The notes under the pieces: model-generated | What the model saw: only the letters and a program-made list of their open reading frames with translations | Told to the model about the DNA's origin: nothing | Database searches by the model: none | Shown here: positions 52,693 to 61,518 of the stretch, one piece after another | How the letters are laid out: each line of letters starts with the position of its first letter | How positions within the stretch are numbered: position 1 is the stretch's first letter | Position numbers and translations under genes: made by a program | Origin: an uncultured Acetatifactor sp. | GTDB taxonomy: Bacteria > Bacillota > Clostridia > Lachnospirales > Lachnospiraceae | DNA: 64,000 bases | Direction of reading: 5' to 3' | NCBI GenBank assembly: GCA_949840885.1 | Contig: CATKYJ010000013.1 | Location: forward strand, 1 to 64,000

Positions 52693-54008
52693 GCCTTAAG
52701 CAACTCCTTAATCTCACCGACTAAATAAAGGCTCCCCGCCACATAGATGCGCTCCCCGTCCCTGCGGCTCTCACACATCCCGCGAAAAGCTGCCTCCACA
52801 TCTTCACACGCCTCGCAGACGCATCCCTGATATCCGCCGAACAGCTCCGCAAGCGCTCCCGCTTCCAAAGCCCGGCTGCTGCGCACATGGGTCAGGCAGA
52901 TTCTCTCAAACAGGCCGCTCCCCGCCAGTTCCCTTACCATGCTCTCGTAATCCTTATCTTTCATCACGCCGAACAGCAGGCTCCTGCTGCCCGAATGCCC
53001 GTCTGACGCCACCGTCTCCAGAAAAGCGCGGATGCCGTCCTCATTGTGGGCACCGTCCACATAGACCTCCTCCCGCACCTCTTCCATGCGTCCTGCCCAG
53101 AAGCAGTCCGCCACGCCTTTCTGTATCTGCTCCGGCGTGATGCTCTCTTTAAGGTTCAGGGCCTGGATGCCCCTGACCGCCAGGGCACAATTCTCCATCT
53201 GGTAAGCCGCTATGGTGCGAAGCGTAAGAGTAACATCTCTATCATACAGATTGTGCAGGCAAAAATCAATGCTTTTTCTCTTAAAATTTGAAAAAGAATA
53301 GTCATTTTCCGACACGGAATATGCCAAAATCCCAAGTTCCTCCGCCCGCCGTCTGAAGACAAGTTCCGTTTCCCCGCAGGTATTCCACCACACCGCCGGC
53401 GCGCCAGTTTGCATAATGCCCGCTTTCTCATAGGCGATCTTCCCCAAAGTATCCCCCAGGACTCCCACATGGTCAAAGCTGATATGCGTGATCACGGCCA
53501 GTTCCTTGCGCCATACCGCGTTGGTAGCGTCCAGCCTGCCGCCCACGCCTGTCTCCAAAATGCAGAAATCCGGGGTCTTCTCTGCAAACAGCACCATGGC
53601 GATGAAAAAAAGATATTCAAAGTAGGTGGGATGATAGGCCCCTGCCTGGTCCCGCTCCAGCCCGCCCCAGTCCAGCAAATCATAAATCCGGAGAAAGGCC
53701 CCCAGGAACTCCTCCTCTGAAACCATCTCTCCTCCCGCCACGAACCGCTCCCTGATGCAGATCAGGTGGGGGGATGTGAACAATGCCACCTTGTATCCCG
53801 CCGCCTCCAAAATGCTTCGCAGATAGGCGCAGACAGAGCCTTTGCCATTCGTGCCGGCCACATGGATGATACGCATCTGCCTGTCCGGATTCCCCAGCTT
53901 TTGAAGAAAGGCTTTCGTCTCGGCTATAGTGTGTTTCGATGTAAAACGCGGAACACCGTCCAGGTACTTGGCTGCCTGCTCAAATGTAGTAATATTCTGT
54001 CTCTCCAC
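52689..54008 (-). CDS. folC: Bifunctional folylpolyglutamate/dihydrofolate synthase
   Basis: The 439-aa enzyme ligates glutamate to folates. It has FTSKHTIAETKAFLQ, the P-loop VAGTNGKGSVCAY, TSPHLICIRERF, LETGVGGRLDATN and THISFDHVGVLGDTL. I chose the GTG at 54008 because GGGGAGG lies nine bases upstream; a GTG at 54026 is too close to its own site. It lies about 120 bp after valS. Confidence 0.95.
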   Translation of the reverse strand: MERQNITTFEQAAKYLDGVPRFTSKHTIAETKAFLQKLGNPDRQMRIIHVAGTNGKGSVCAYLRSILEAAGYKVALFTSPHLICIRERFVAGGEMVSEEEFLGAFLRIYDLLDWGGLERDQAGAYHPTYFEYLFFIAMVLFAEKTPDFCILETGVGGRLDATNAVWRKELAVITHISFDHVGVLGDTLGKIAYEKAGIMQTGAPAVWWNTCGETELVFRRRAEELGILAYSVSENDYSFSNFKRKSIDFCLHNLYDRDVTLTLRTIAAYQMENCALAVRGIQALNLKESITPEQIQKGVADCFWAGRMEEVREEVYVDGAHNEDGIRAFLETVASDGHSGSRSLLFGVMKDKDYESMVRELAGSGLFERICLTHVRSSRALEAGALAELFGGYQGCVCEACEDVEAAFRGMCESRRDGERIYVAGSLYLVGEIKELLKA

Positions 54009-54035
54009 AGCAAGACGCCTCCCCACTCCTTATTC

Positions 54036-54070
54036 GGCGCTGCCCGGACATCCCTCTTCCAGGCAGCGCC
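54036..54070. other. 9-bp hairpin in the valS-folC spacer
   Basis: GGCGCTGCC at 54036-54044 pairs with GGCAGCGCC at 54062-54070. No U-run follows in the direction of transcription, so valS and folC may still be joined in one message. Confidence 0.5.
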
Positions 54071-54127
54071 TTATTTTGAAAACAAATATTCTTTTTACGG
54101 CTTTGCCGCTCATAGCGGCATTATGCG

Positions 54128-56908
54128 TTATCTTTCTTTCAACTGGCCAAGCCGCAGTTCCACCTGCTCCATCATCTGGGTATATTTCGCAAGCTTTTCG
54201 CGCTCTGCCGCTATCTTTTCCTCAGGGGCCTTTGACAGGAACCGTTCGTTGGAGAGCATGCCGTTAACTCTGGCCAGCTCTCCCTCCAGCCTCTTTTTCT
54301 CTTTCTGTAGGCGCTCCCTCTCCTGGGCCACATCCACCAGTTCCGCAAACGGGATGTAGAGAGTGGCTCCCGGAACCACCACCGACACCGCATCCCTGGC
54401 GATGTCCTCCATATCCACCTTTACCACGCTTCCATCTTCCTTGGTCTGTTCCACCTTGTCCTCTCCCTCCTGGAGGGCCCGGGATTTGCGGAACATGGCC
54501 ACCTCGTTGGCATAGGCCAGGGAGGCGAAAAACAGCCTGCCCTCCGTAAAGGTTCTGATGATGTCATCGCAGTCGCTGACTACATGGATGGAGGTCCTGC
54601 GGCTGGGCGGCACATTGCTCTCGTTGCGGATATTGCGCACTGCCCGCACGGCCTGCTTGATGATCTCGATGTCCTTTTCCTCTTTGGGGAAGTTCCTGTC
54701 CTCCCGGTACCTGGGCCATGCGCTGATGACAATGGACTCCTCCATGGGCTGCTCTTCCATGGAATGCTCCGCTTCCATTTCCCGCAGCGTACAGAAGATT
54801 TCCTCCGAGATGAAAGGCATATAGGGATGCAGGAGCTTCAGCGCATCAGTCAGGACTGTCTTCAAAGTCCACAGCGCCGCATTCTGGCTGGCGGCGTCAT
54901 CCGTATTGTACAGACGGGGCTTGACCATCTCAATATACCAGTCGCAGAATTCGTCCCAGATAAAATCGTAGACTTTCTGCACGGCAATGCCCAGTTCGTA
55001 ATTCTCCATATTGGCTGTGACATCCTTTATCAGGGTGTTCAGCCGGGACAATATCCATTTGTCCACGGGCTGAAGCTCTCCCTCTGCCGGCTTCGTCACT
55101 GCCCTGGAACGCTCTCCTCCCATGTTCATCATAATAAACCGTGAGGCGTTCCACACCTTATTGGCAAAATTCCGGCTGTTTTCCATCCTTTCATAGTAAA
55201 ATCTCATATCATTTCCCGGAGCGTTGCCCGTGATCAGGGTCAGCCGCAGAGCATCCGCGCCGTACTGCTCGATCAGCTCCAGCGGGTCGATGCCGTTGCC
55301 CAGGGATTTGGAGAACTTACGCCCCTGGCTGTCCCGCATCAGGCCGTGGAAGAGCACTGTATGGAAAGGCTTCTCCCCCATCTGCTCGTATCCGGAGAAG
55401 ATCATCCGGATTACCCAGAAGAAAATAATGTCATAGCCTGTGACCAAAACGTCCGTGGGATAGAAATACTTCAGTTCCTCTGTCTCATCCGGCCATCCCA
55501 AAGTCTCGAAAGGCCAGAGCGCAGAGGAGAACCAGGTATCCAGCACGTCCGGATCCTGGGCGAAATGCTTACAGCCGCATTTCGGGCAGACTTCCGGCGC
55601 TTTTCTCGCTACCACCACTTCCCCGCACTCATCGCAGTAATAGGCAGGAATCCTATGCCCCCACCAAAGCTGCCTGCTGATGCACCAGTCGCGGATATTG
55701 TCCGTCCAGTTAAAGTAAGTCTTCTCCATGCGCTCCGGCACCAGACGGATCTCTCCTTTCTTCACCGCCTCCACGGCAGGCTTTATCAGCTCTTCCATCT
55801 TCACGAACCACTGCTCTTTTACCAGGGGCTCTATGGTAGTCTTGCAGCGGTCATGGGTGCCTACGTTATGGGAATAGTCCTCTATCTTTACTAACAGGCC
55901 AAGGCTCTCCAGTTCCTCTACGATGGCCTTTCTGGCCTCATACCGGTCCATGCCGGCAAACTTTCCGCCGTTCTCATTGACGGTGGCATCGTCGTTCATG
56001 ATATTGACAATGGGGAGGCCATGGCGCTTGCCCACCTCGAAGTCGTTGGGGTCATGGGCCGGGGTAATCTTCACCACGCCGGTGCCGAACTCCCTGTCCA
56101 CATAGGTGTCCGTAACCACGGGAATCACCCGGTTCATCAGAGGCAATTGAACGCTCTTTCCGATGAGATGAGCGTACCGCTCGTCCTCCGGATGGATGGC
56201 CACAGCCGTATCTCCCAGCATGGTCTCCGGACGGGTGGTGGCAAAGGTAAGGAACTCCGTGTCGCTGGGGGTGCCGTCCTCTTTCATCACAGGATACTTG
56301 ATATGCCACAGATGGCCCGCCTGCTCCTCGTATTCCACCTCCGCGTCCGAGATGGAGGTATTGCACACCGGACACCAGTTGACGATCCGGGCGCCCTTGT
56401 AGATATAGCCTTTCTCGTGCATCTTCACAAAGACTTCCGTCACGGCCCGGTTGCACCCATCGTCCATGGTGAAGCGTTCCCTCTCCCAGTCGCAGGAGGA
56501 GCCCATCTTCTTAAGCTGAGAAACGATCCTGCCGCCATACTCCCGCTTCCAGTCCCAGGCGCGCTCCAAGAATTTCTCCCGACCCAAGTCGTACTTGTCA
56601 ATGCCCTCCTGTTTCAGCTTCTCAATGATCTTCACCTCCGTGGAGATGGCGGCATGATCCGTGCCCGGCTGCCAGAGGGTGTTGTAGCCCTGCATGCGCT
56701 TGAAGCGGATCAGGATATCCTGCATGGTATTGTCCAGGGCGTGGCCCATGTGGAGCTGGCCGGTGATGTTTGGCGGGGGGATCACAATGGTAAAGGGAGT
56801 TTTGCTGTGGTCCACTTCCGCGTGAAAATATTTTTTGTCCAGCCATTTCTGGTACAGTCTGTCCTCCAGCCCCTTGGGGTCATAGGTCTTTGCCAGTTCC
56901 TTGCTCAT
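54128..56908 (-). CDS. valS: Valyl-tRNA synthetase
   Basis: The 926-aa class I synthetase has the HMGHALDNT form of HIGH near residue 54, the editing domain, GRKFSKSLGNG (KMSKS loop) near 530, the tRNA-binding helical domain and a C-terminal coiled coil (ERERLQKEKKRLEGELAR). It charges tRNA-Val. Expression is set by the T-box leader immediately upstream. Confidence 0.98.
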   Translation of the reverse strand: MSKELAKTYDPKGLEDRLYQKWLDKKYFHAEVDHSKTPFTIVIPPPNITGQLHMGHALDNTMQDILIRFKRMQGYNTLWQPGTDHAAISTEVKIIEKLKQEGIDKYDLGREKFLERAWDWKREYGGRIVSQLKKMGSSCDWERERFTMDDGCNRAVTEVFVKMHEKGYIYKGARIVNWCPVCNTSISDAEVEYEEQAGHLWHIKYPVMKEDGTPSDTEFLTFATTRPETMLGDTAVAIHPEDERYAHLIGKSVQLPLMNRVIPVVTDTYVDREFGTGVVKITPAHDPNDFEVGKRHGLPIVNIMNDDATVNENGGKFAGMDRYEARKAIVEELESLGLLVKIEDYSHNVGTHDRCKTTIEPLVKEQWFVKMEELIKPAVEAVKKGEIRLVPERMEKTYFNWTDNIRDWCISRQLWWGHRIPAYYCDECGEVVVARKAPEVCPKCGCKHFAQDPDVLDTWFSSALWPFETLGWPDETEELKYFYPTDVLVTGYDIIFFWVIRMIFSGYEQMGEKPFHTVLFHGLMRDSQGRKFSKSLGNGIDPLELIEQYGADALRLTLITGNAPGNDMRFYYERMENSRNFANKVWNASRFIMMNMGGERSRAVTKPAEGELQPVDKWILSRLNTLIKDVTANMENYELGIAVQKVYDFIWDEFCDWYIEMVKPRLYNTDDAASQNAALWTLKTVLTDALKLLHPYMPFISEEIFCTLREMEAEHSMEEQPMEESIVISAWPRYREDRNFPKEEKDIEIIKQAVRAVRNIRNESNVPPSRRTSIHVVSDCDDIIRTFTEGRLFFASLAYANEVAMFRKSRALQEGEDKVEQTKEDGSVVKVDMEDIARDAVSVVVPGATLYIPFAELVDVAQERERLQKEKKRLEGELARVNGMLSNERFLSKAPEEKIAAEREKLAKYTQMMEQVELRLGQLKER

Positions 56909-56983
56909 AAACTTCTCCTTTCTGCATTACGGCACCGCCCTGCCATTCGCTTCTCCATCCGTTCCATCCCGGAATCTGCCGAA

Positions 56984-57286
56984 AACAAAAAAGCCCTCTG
57001 CCGACTCTCATCAGCAAAGGGCGTCATTGACGCGGTACCACCTTTGTTCACAGCGGGCGATTGCTCGTCCCCACTGCCTCATGTGACTTCTGCTAAAGTC
57101 CTATCCGGTAACGGGGATAACCCGTGAGACCCTACTGCCGTTATCCGTCTTCAGGCCTCCGGCTCGGAAGCTACCTTCCGCATCCTTTCCTTTAAGCGGC
57201 CTTTCAGCATCCCACAGGATGGCCGCCCTCTCTTGTAAGGGGCAATGCGTACTCCTCTTCGTCACAGCCTTGTTGCATCTGTTTCT
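56984..57286 (-). promoter_or_regulatory. T-box riboswitch leader of valS
   Basis: On the minus strand the leader runs about 300 nt. It contains an AGTA loop motif near its start (GAGGAGTA), the T-box sequence AAAGGTGGTACCGCG at about 57030-57045 and a terminator stem GCCCTTTGC...GCAGAGGGC (56993-57022) followed by TTTTTTG. Uncharged tRNA-Val would pair and favour the antiterminator. A specifier for Val (GUA or GUC triplets occur) was not assigned. Confidence 0.88.
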
Positions 57287-57292
57287 ATGCAT

Positions 57293-57321
57293 ACTATATT
57301 CTGTCGGTCAGGATTTGTCAA
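57293..57321 (-). promoter_or_regulatory. Promoter of the valS T-box leader
   Basis: On the minus strand TTGACA (complement of 57316-57321) and TATAGT (complement of 57293-57298) are 17 bp apart, near-perfect sigma-A spacing. Transcription would start near 57286. Confidence 0.85.
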
Positions 57322-57488
57322 GCATATTTTTTCACTTCACTCCCGCCCTTAAACTGGCCTGGTAAAAAAGTGCTATTCTGGCTCTTTTACACATGCCACT
57401 TTTCCGCTACACTGGACCCAGTGCGGCCGCACTTCATTTTGCCATAAGCTTCAAAAGGCGAGGCCTGCCAAGAGCAGGTACATTGATA

Positions 57489-57505
57489 TGCGCGCAAAAC
57501 GCGCA
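57489..57505 (+). promoter_or_regulatory. Hairpin next to the ECF ribosome binding site
   Basis: TGCGCG at 57489-57494 pairs with CGCGCA at 57500-57505, ending directly before GGGAGG. It could limit or expose the site, but it may also be chance in a GC-rich spot. Confidence 0.3.
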
Positions 57506-57518
57506 GGGAGGTATGGAC

Positions 57519-58484
57519 ATGAGAGAAACTCAAAACCCGGAAAAGAAGAAAAGCTTTTCGTTATTGATCATTGGAGCCGTCCTGCTGGCGGCAGGTGTCC
57601 TGCTGGCCGTGTACACTTACAACTACAGCTATCAGGAATCCACTGTGGCAGGTGCACAGCTGGCTGATGCCAAAGCACAAATAAGCGCTGTGAAAGAGGG
57701 AAACGCGGAAGGGGAGCTGCAAGATCTGACCGCCTGGTCGGAAGAATTGTCCCGGGAGAAGCTGCGTCTGGAACGTCCCTATTCCTACTGCCTGATTTTG
57801 GTATTCTTTGCTTTCCTGCTGACGGCAAAAGGAATCTGCAATGCCCTCATCGGCAGGCCTGAAACCGAAAGCATAGACATAAAGCGCCTGGCACAGGCAG
57901 GGCTTTTGGCAGCGCTTTGCTACATCGGCTTCTCGTTCTTCAAAATCGACATCCCGGTAGGCCCTGAGAGGACGGCTTTCCACTTTGGCAATGTGTTCTG
58001 TGTGCTGGCGGCCTTGCTTTTGGGGGGCTACTGGGGCGGTCTAGCCGGGGCGGTGGGCATGACCATCGCCGACATGACCACAGGATATGTGACCAGCGCG
58101 CCCAAAACCTTTCTGTTAAAGCTATGCATCGGACTTATCGTAGGGCTGGTGGCCTATTCCCTCTTCCACCTGGATCAGGTGAAAGACCGGAAAAAAATAG
58201 CCATTGCCACGGTGACTGCCTCTGCCTGCGGTATGCTCTTCAATGTGGTGGCGGATCCCTTGGTGGGATATTTCTACAAGTCCTACCTGCTGGGCGTGCC
58301 CCAGGACATCGCGGGGGCGCTGGCAAAGATGGCCACCCTTACCACCGGGGTGAACGCTGTGGTGGCAGTGATTGCAGCCTCTGTCTTCTATCTGGCCCTG
58401 CGGCCTGCTCTGAAGAAATCCGGTCTGATGGCTCAGGCCTGTCCTCCGCCATTCCAAAACTGCCCGAAGCCTGCTGCAAAATGA
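57519..58484 (+). CDS. ECF transporter S component with an N-terminal extension
   Basis: The 321-aa membrane protein has two extra helices and a coiled-coil-like segment (residues 15-110), then a six-helix S component beginning LAQAGLLAALCYIGFSFFKI. It contains HFGNVFCVLAALLLGGYWGG and SAPKTFLLKLCIGL, typical of the ECF-type S components (PF07155-like) that bind vitamins. The vitamin is unknown. GGGAGG lies seven bases before the ATG at 57519. The bidirectional terminator at 58555-58616 follows. Confidence 0.88.
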   Translation: MRETQNPEKKKSFSLLIIGAVLLAAGVLLAVYTYNYSYQESTVAGAQLADAKAQISAVKEGNAEGELQDLTAWSEELSREKLRLERPYSYCLILVFFAFLLTAKGICNALIGRPETESIDIKRLAQAGLLAALCYIGFSFFKIDIPVGPERTAFHFGNVFCVLAALLLGGYWGGLAGAVGMTIADMTTGYVTSAPKTFLLKLCIGLIVGLVAYSLFHLDQVKDRKKIAIATVTASACGMLFNVVADPLVGYFYKSYLLGVPQDIAGALAKMATLTTGVNAVVAVIAASVFYLALRPALKKSGLMAQACPPPFQNCPKPAAK

Positions 58485-58554
58485 CACAAAAATGCCGCGG
58501 ACTATGGAATGCTGTAAAACGGTTTAAAACAAACGCAAAACGGAACAAAACACA

Positions 58555-58616
58555 GGGCTGTGGGAACACGGCATCTGCAATCCACAAATGCCGCTTCGTT
58601 CCCACAGCCCCGTTTT
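58555..58616. terminator. Bidirectional terminator between ECF and DUF4097 genes
   Basis: GGGCTGTGGGAAC at 58555-58567 pairs perfectly with GTTCCCACAGCCC at 58598-58610, and CGGCAT/ATGCCG extends it inside. On the plus strand CGTTTTTGC follows; on the minus strand TGTGTTTTGTT follows. It serves the two convergent genes. Confidence 0.9.
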
Positions 58617-58705
58617 TGCGTATCCTGCATACTCGAACAGTACCCCCGATCAAGTCCCCCCATGCACAGCCGCCTTACATCCCGCCCAATGACTTGCCTG
58701 AATTT

Positions 58706-58737
58706 CCGGCACACTAGTTTTCCGGCACGCTAGTTTT
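58706..58737. repeat. 16-bp tandem duplication over the DUF4097 stop
   Basis: The 16-bp unit CCGGCACACTAGTTTT at 58706-58721 is repeated with one change at 58722-58737. The second copy supplies the final codons and the TAG stop of the DUF4097 gene. Confidence 0.8.
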
Positions 58738-59818
58738 CAAACCATATCCCGATGTATCCCATGGAGCACTCCAGGCTGATCTCCCGGGATGCGCCGTTAT
58801 CAATGGATTGTTCCTGTACAAAGCCTCCGTAGTCGCTTCCGTTCAGTTCGATATTTCCCATGGCGCACTCCACCTCGTAATTGAAATCCTTTTTATTGCC
58901 TTTCAGCGTCATTTCCACGCTCCCCATGGCGCACTCCACCTCGGCACTTTTTCCTATTTCCACCCCGTTTGCCCCGAAAGCGCCCATGCCCACTTCCACG
59001 TCCAGCTCGTGGACCTGCAGCGCACTGATTTCCACAGAACCTGCGCCCACGGACACGTCCAGCTTCGACAGCCTTACCTCTTCGCCCATTATGATCTGTC
59101 CCGCTCCAACCTCAAGGGAGGCATTGTCCGCGCATAAATACGGAAATTCCAAAGTCCCCGCGCCGAATTCTACCTCAACCTCGTCAAATCTGTATTCCTC
59201 TGGAATGTACAGGGTAATCACTCCGTCCCCTATGTCAGCGGGATACCTGGCAGAAGACCTCACATACAGGGTACCGTCCTCCTCATACCCCTGAAACCGA
59301 TAGATATCCTCCGCCTCCAGATAGAGATTTTCGTCCGGCGAGATTTCCGTCTGCAGCCTGCATCCGCCCGCCTGGATTTCCAGATTTTTGATGCCGTTCC
59401 CGGGACAGTACCGCTCCACGTCCCCCTCATATACTTTTTGGCTATGGGAGAATTTTACCGTATGCCCCTCATCGTCCCCTTCATACCAGATGCGGCCCTC
59501 GTCATATATCTGATCCACATCCGGCACTTCCGGTACTTCCGGCACTTCCGGCACTACCGGTATTCCCGATGTGTCTGCCCCACTGTCAACTACACCGCCG
59601 TTATATTTTCCCCACCAAAAGATCCACTTTGTCAATACTTTTTCAAACGGATATGTCCCCCAGCCGCCATCCAGCCGAACCTTTCCCCGGGTAGCCTCCT
59701 CCACAGTCCTGGAAATGCCGGAGGCTCCTGCCACAGCGCCTCCCACCGTGGTGAACACCAGTCCGATGATTCCGAATATCAGCGCTGTAACCGCACAGCC
59801 TTTCATAAATCTCTTCAT
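58730..59818 (-). CDS. DUF4097-type beta-repeat protein
   Basis: The 362-aa protein has one N-terminal helix (residues 8-30), a VPEVPEVPEVPD segment near 88-100 caused by a 9-bp repeat, and a C-terminal beta-helix-like domain of short repeats (DVSVGAGSVEISAL, DVEVGMGAFGANGV, VECAMGSVEMTL) of the DUF4097 type. These proteins pair with DUF1700 partners and PadR regulators; function is likely envelope-related. It is the third gene of the PadR operon. Confidence 0.9.
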   Translation of the reverse strand: MKRFMKGCAVTALIFGIIGLVFTTVGGAVAGASGISRTVEEATRGKVRLDGGWGTYPFEKVLTKWIFWWGKYNGGVVDSGADTSGIPVVPEVPEVPEVPDVDQIYDEGRIWYEGDDEGHTVKFSHSQKVYEGDVERYCPGNGIKNLEIQAGGCRLQTEISPDENLYLEAEDIYRFQGYEEDGTLYVRSSARYPADIGDGVITLYIPEEYRFDEVEVEFGAGTLEFPYLCADNASLEVGAGQIIMGEEVRLSKLDVSVGAGSVEISALQVHELDVEVGMGAFGANGVEIGKSAEVECAMGSVEMTLKGNKKDFNYEVECAMGNIELNGSDYGGFVQEQSIDNGASREISLECSMGYIGIWFEN

Positions 59819-59901
59819 TCTGTCCCAATCCTTTCTATCTCCGGTCCCATTGCCCGGTACTGCCCATCTATATCACGCTTCCCGTCACGCCGCCTCCGGC
59901 A

Positions 59902-60831
59902 TCAGCCCGCTGTCCATGCCTTTATCTTTCTCTTACAGAAGCGGAACAACGCAGCAAGGCCTCTGATGATAGCCGGCGTCACGATTCCTGCCATGGCCAC
60001 GGTCAGCATCAAAAGCAGAATGCCAATACAGCCTGTCAACAGACCGCCTCCCACCAAAGCCATTCCCACCCAGGGGTTGAGAAAGAGGCAGACAATTCCT
60101 GCCACCACCAGCGCCACAAACACGCCAAGCAGCACCACTGACGTAATCCCGAGACCGAGTATGGTGCCAAACCACCCCATAAGTATCCCGGCAAGCCCCA
60201 GAAGCAGACCGCCCCCAAAGGGAAAGACCAGGAATACCAGCGCAATCACCAGCAGGGGAATGGCCCAGGCAGGAAGTCCGCCTTTCTTCTCCTTTTGGGG
60301 TTCATTTCCGAACCATCCCGCTGTGTCGCGACTCCATCTGTAGGCATCCTCGTCCAATGGCTCACTTCCCGCGCTCCTGCCATACTCCTCAAAGGGATTC
60401 CAGCTTTTCCGGGCGGACTCCTCCTGAGAGCCCGCGCTTCCCTGACCGAAGTTCCCTGCCTGGGCATAGTTCCCGGAGGATGCGCTGCTTCCCCGGCCAT
60501 AGGCAGACCCTGTGCCATTGTTTCCGGCGCTGCCGCCCTGTCCGTCCTCCGCCTCGGTCTCCGGCTCGTTCTTTCCATATTCCATCAGCGCCCTGTCGGA
60601 GGCTTTCGCCTTTTCCACAGGTTTCTTTCCATAGCCGCTGTCCAGCAGGTCGCGTCTGATGTTCTCCGCCACCCTGGCCGGATTTCCCAGGGCCTCGATG
60701 ACCTCTTTCTCATTCTCCATCCCGGCATCATCGAAATAATCATTATAATACTGAATTGCCTCCTCCCGCTCGCCGGGAGCAATCCCCTGGAGCAGGCTTT
60801 CCAGCTGGTTCATAAATTCTGCTCTGTTCAT
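59902..60831 (-). CDS. DUF1700-type membrane protein
   Basis: The 309-aa protein opens with the DUF1700 helical block NRAEFMNQLESLLQGIAPGEREEAIQYYNDYFDDAG, has a Gly/Ser-rich linker to about 170, and four hydrophobic helices near the C-terminus. It is the common partner of DUF4097 proteins. Its start overlaps the PadR stop by an ATGA. Confidence 0.92.
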   Translation of the reverse strand: MNRAEFMNQLESLLQGIAPGEREEAIQYYNDYFDDAGMENEKEVIEALGNPARVAENIRRDLLDSGYGKKPVEKAKASDRALMEYGKNEPETEAEDGQGGSAGNNGTGSAYGRGSSASSGNYAQAGNFGQGSAGSQEESARKSWNPFEEYGRSAGSEPLDEDAYRWSRDTAGWFGNEPQKEKKGGLPAWAIPLLVIALVFLVFPFGGGLLLGLAGILMGWFGTILGLGITSVVLLGVFVALVVAGIVCLFLNPWVGMALVGGGLLTGCIGILLLMLTVAMAGIVTPAIIRGLAALFRFCKRKIKAWTAG

Positions 60832-61151
60832 AGCTTAATCCTTCCCTCAAATAGTCCTGTGATTTTATCCGCGTATCTGCGCCATTCGCTCTCATATAGC
60901 TGCAGCTGTGCCCAGCCTCTGCTGGTTACCTTGTAATAACGTCTGTTCCTGCCCGCACACTCCATGTCATAGATCTCCAGACATTCATCTTTCTGCAGCC
61001 TCCGTAACACAGGATAAAGCGTGGACTCTGACAGTTCGATAACCTGCCGAACCTCCTGAGTGATCTTGTACCCATAGGTTCCCTCCGGCTCCTTGGACAC
61101 AACGGCCAACACAATGGCGTCCAAAAGCGCTGCGCCTGTATTGAATACCAT
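60828..61151 (-). CDS. PadR-family transcriptional regulator
   Basis: The 107-aa protein is a PadR repressor: winged-helix with TYGYKITQEVRQVIELSESTLYPVLRRLQKDE and the wing GRNRRYYKVTSRG. It should repress its own operon through the palindromes at 61183-61236. GAGGAG lies eight bases before the start. Confidence 0.95.
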   Translation of the reverse strand: MVFNTGAALLDAIVLAVVSKEPEGTYGYKITQEVRQVIELSESTLYPVLRRLQKDECLEIYDMECAGRNRRYYKVTSRGWAQLQLYESEWRRYADKITGLFEGRIKL

Positions 61152-61182
61152 CCAATTCGCTCCTCATCCTTGATTTCATACA

Positions 61183-61236
61183 ATATTATATGCCGTATAA
61201 TATTGGCTGATAACCATACTATACGGCATATAATAT
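61183..61236. promoter_or_regulatory. Twin operator of the PadR operon
   Basis: ATATTATATGCCGTATA at 61183-61199 is repeated inverted as TATACGGCATATAATAT at 61220-61236, 20 bp apart. Each 17-bp arm is itself nearly palindromic around TATAYGSCRTATA. One arm lies between the -35 and -10 of the promoter and the other downstream of the start site, a layout for tight repression. Confidence 0.75.
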
Positions 61237-61246
61237 CATATGTCAA
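61218..61246 (-). promoter_or_regulatory. Promoter of the PadR operon
   Basis: On the minus strand TTGACA (complement of 61241-61246) and TATAGT (complement of 61218-61223) are 17 bp apart. The upstream arm of the twin operator fills the spacer. Confidence 0.85.
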
Positions 61247-61518
61247 TATCTATTTTATGAAAATAATAAAAACAGGAAAGCTTGTCATTGACCAGCTCAG
61301 TCCAATTTTTGCCCTTTCTCAGGCTCATTTTGTGGATAACTTGAACCCAATGTCATTTTCTGGAAAGATTTTCTCCAAAAAATCCACAAAATCCACAGAG
61401 TTATCCACATTTACACATCTGTCATTTTTGAGTTCGCAGCCTGTCATTTCCATTTTTCCCCATAGAAATAATTTTTCTTCCGCCTTTTCATCTAAGTCTC
61501 ACAGGCAAGCGCACCCCC
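61247..61518. other. AT-rich spacer with DnaA-box-like sites
   Basis: No coding frame is convincing here. Two perfect DnaA-box sequences occur in opposite orientation: TGTGGATAA at 61331-61339 and TTATCCACA at 61401-61409, and AATCCACA occurs twice between them. The spacer lies between the helicase end and the PadR promoter. Confidence 0.5.

Noticed and set aside
61331..61409. Chromosome origin of replication
   Set aside because: Only two full DnaA boxes are present, and dnaA, dnaN or other origin genes are not nearby.
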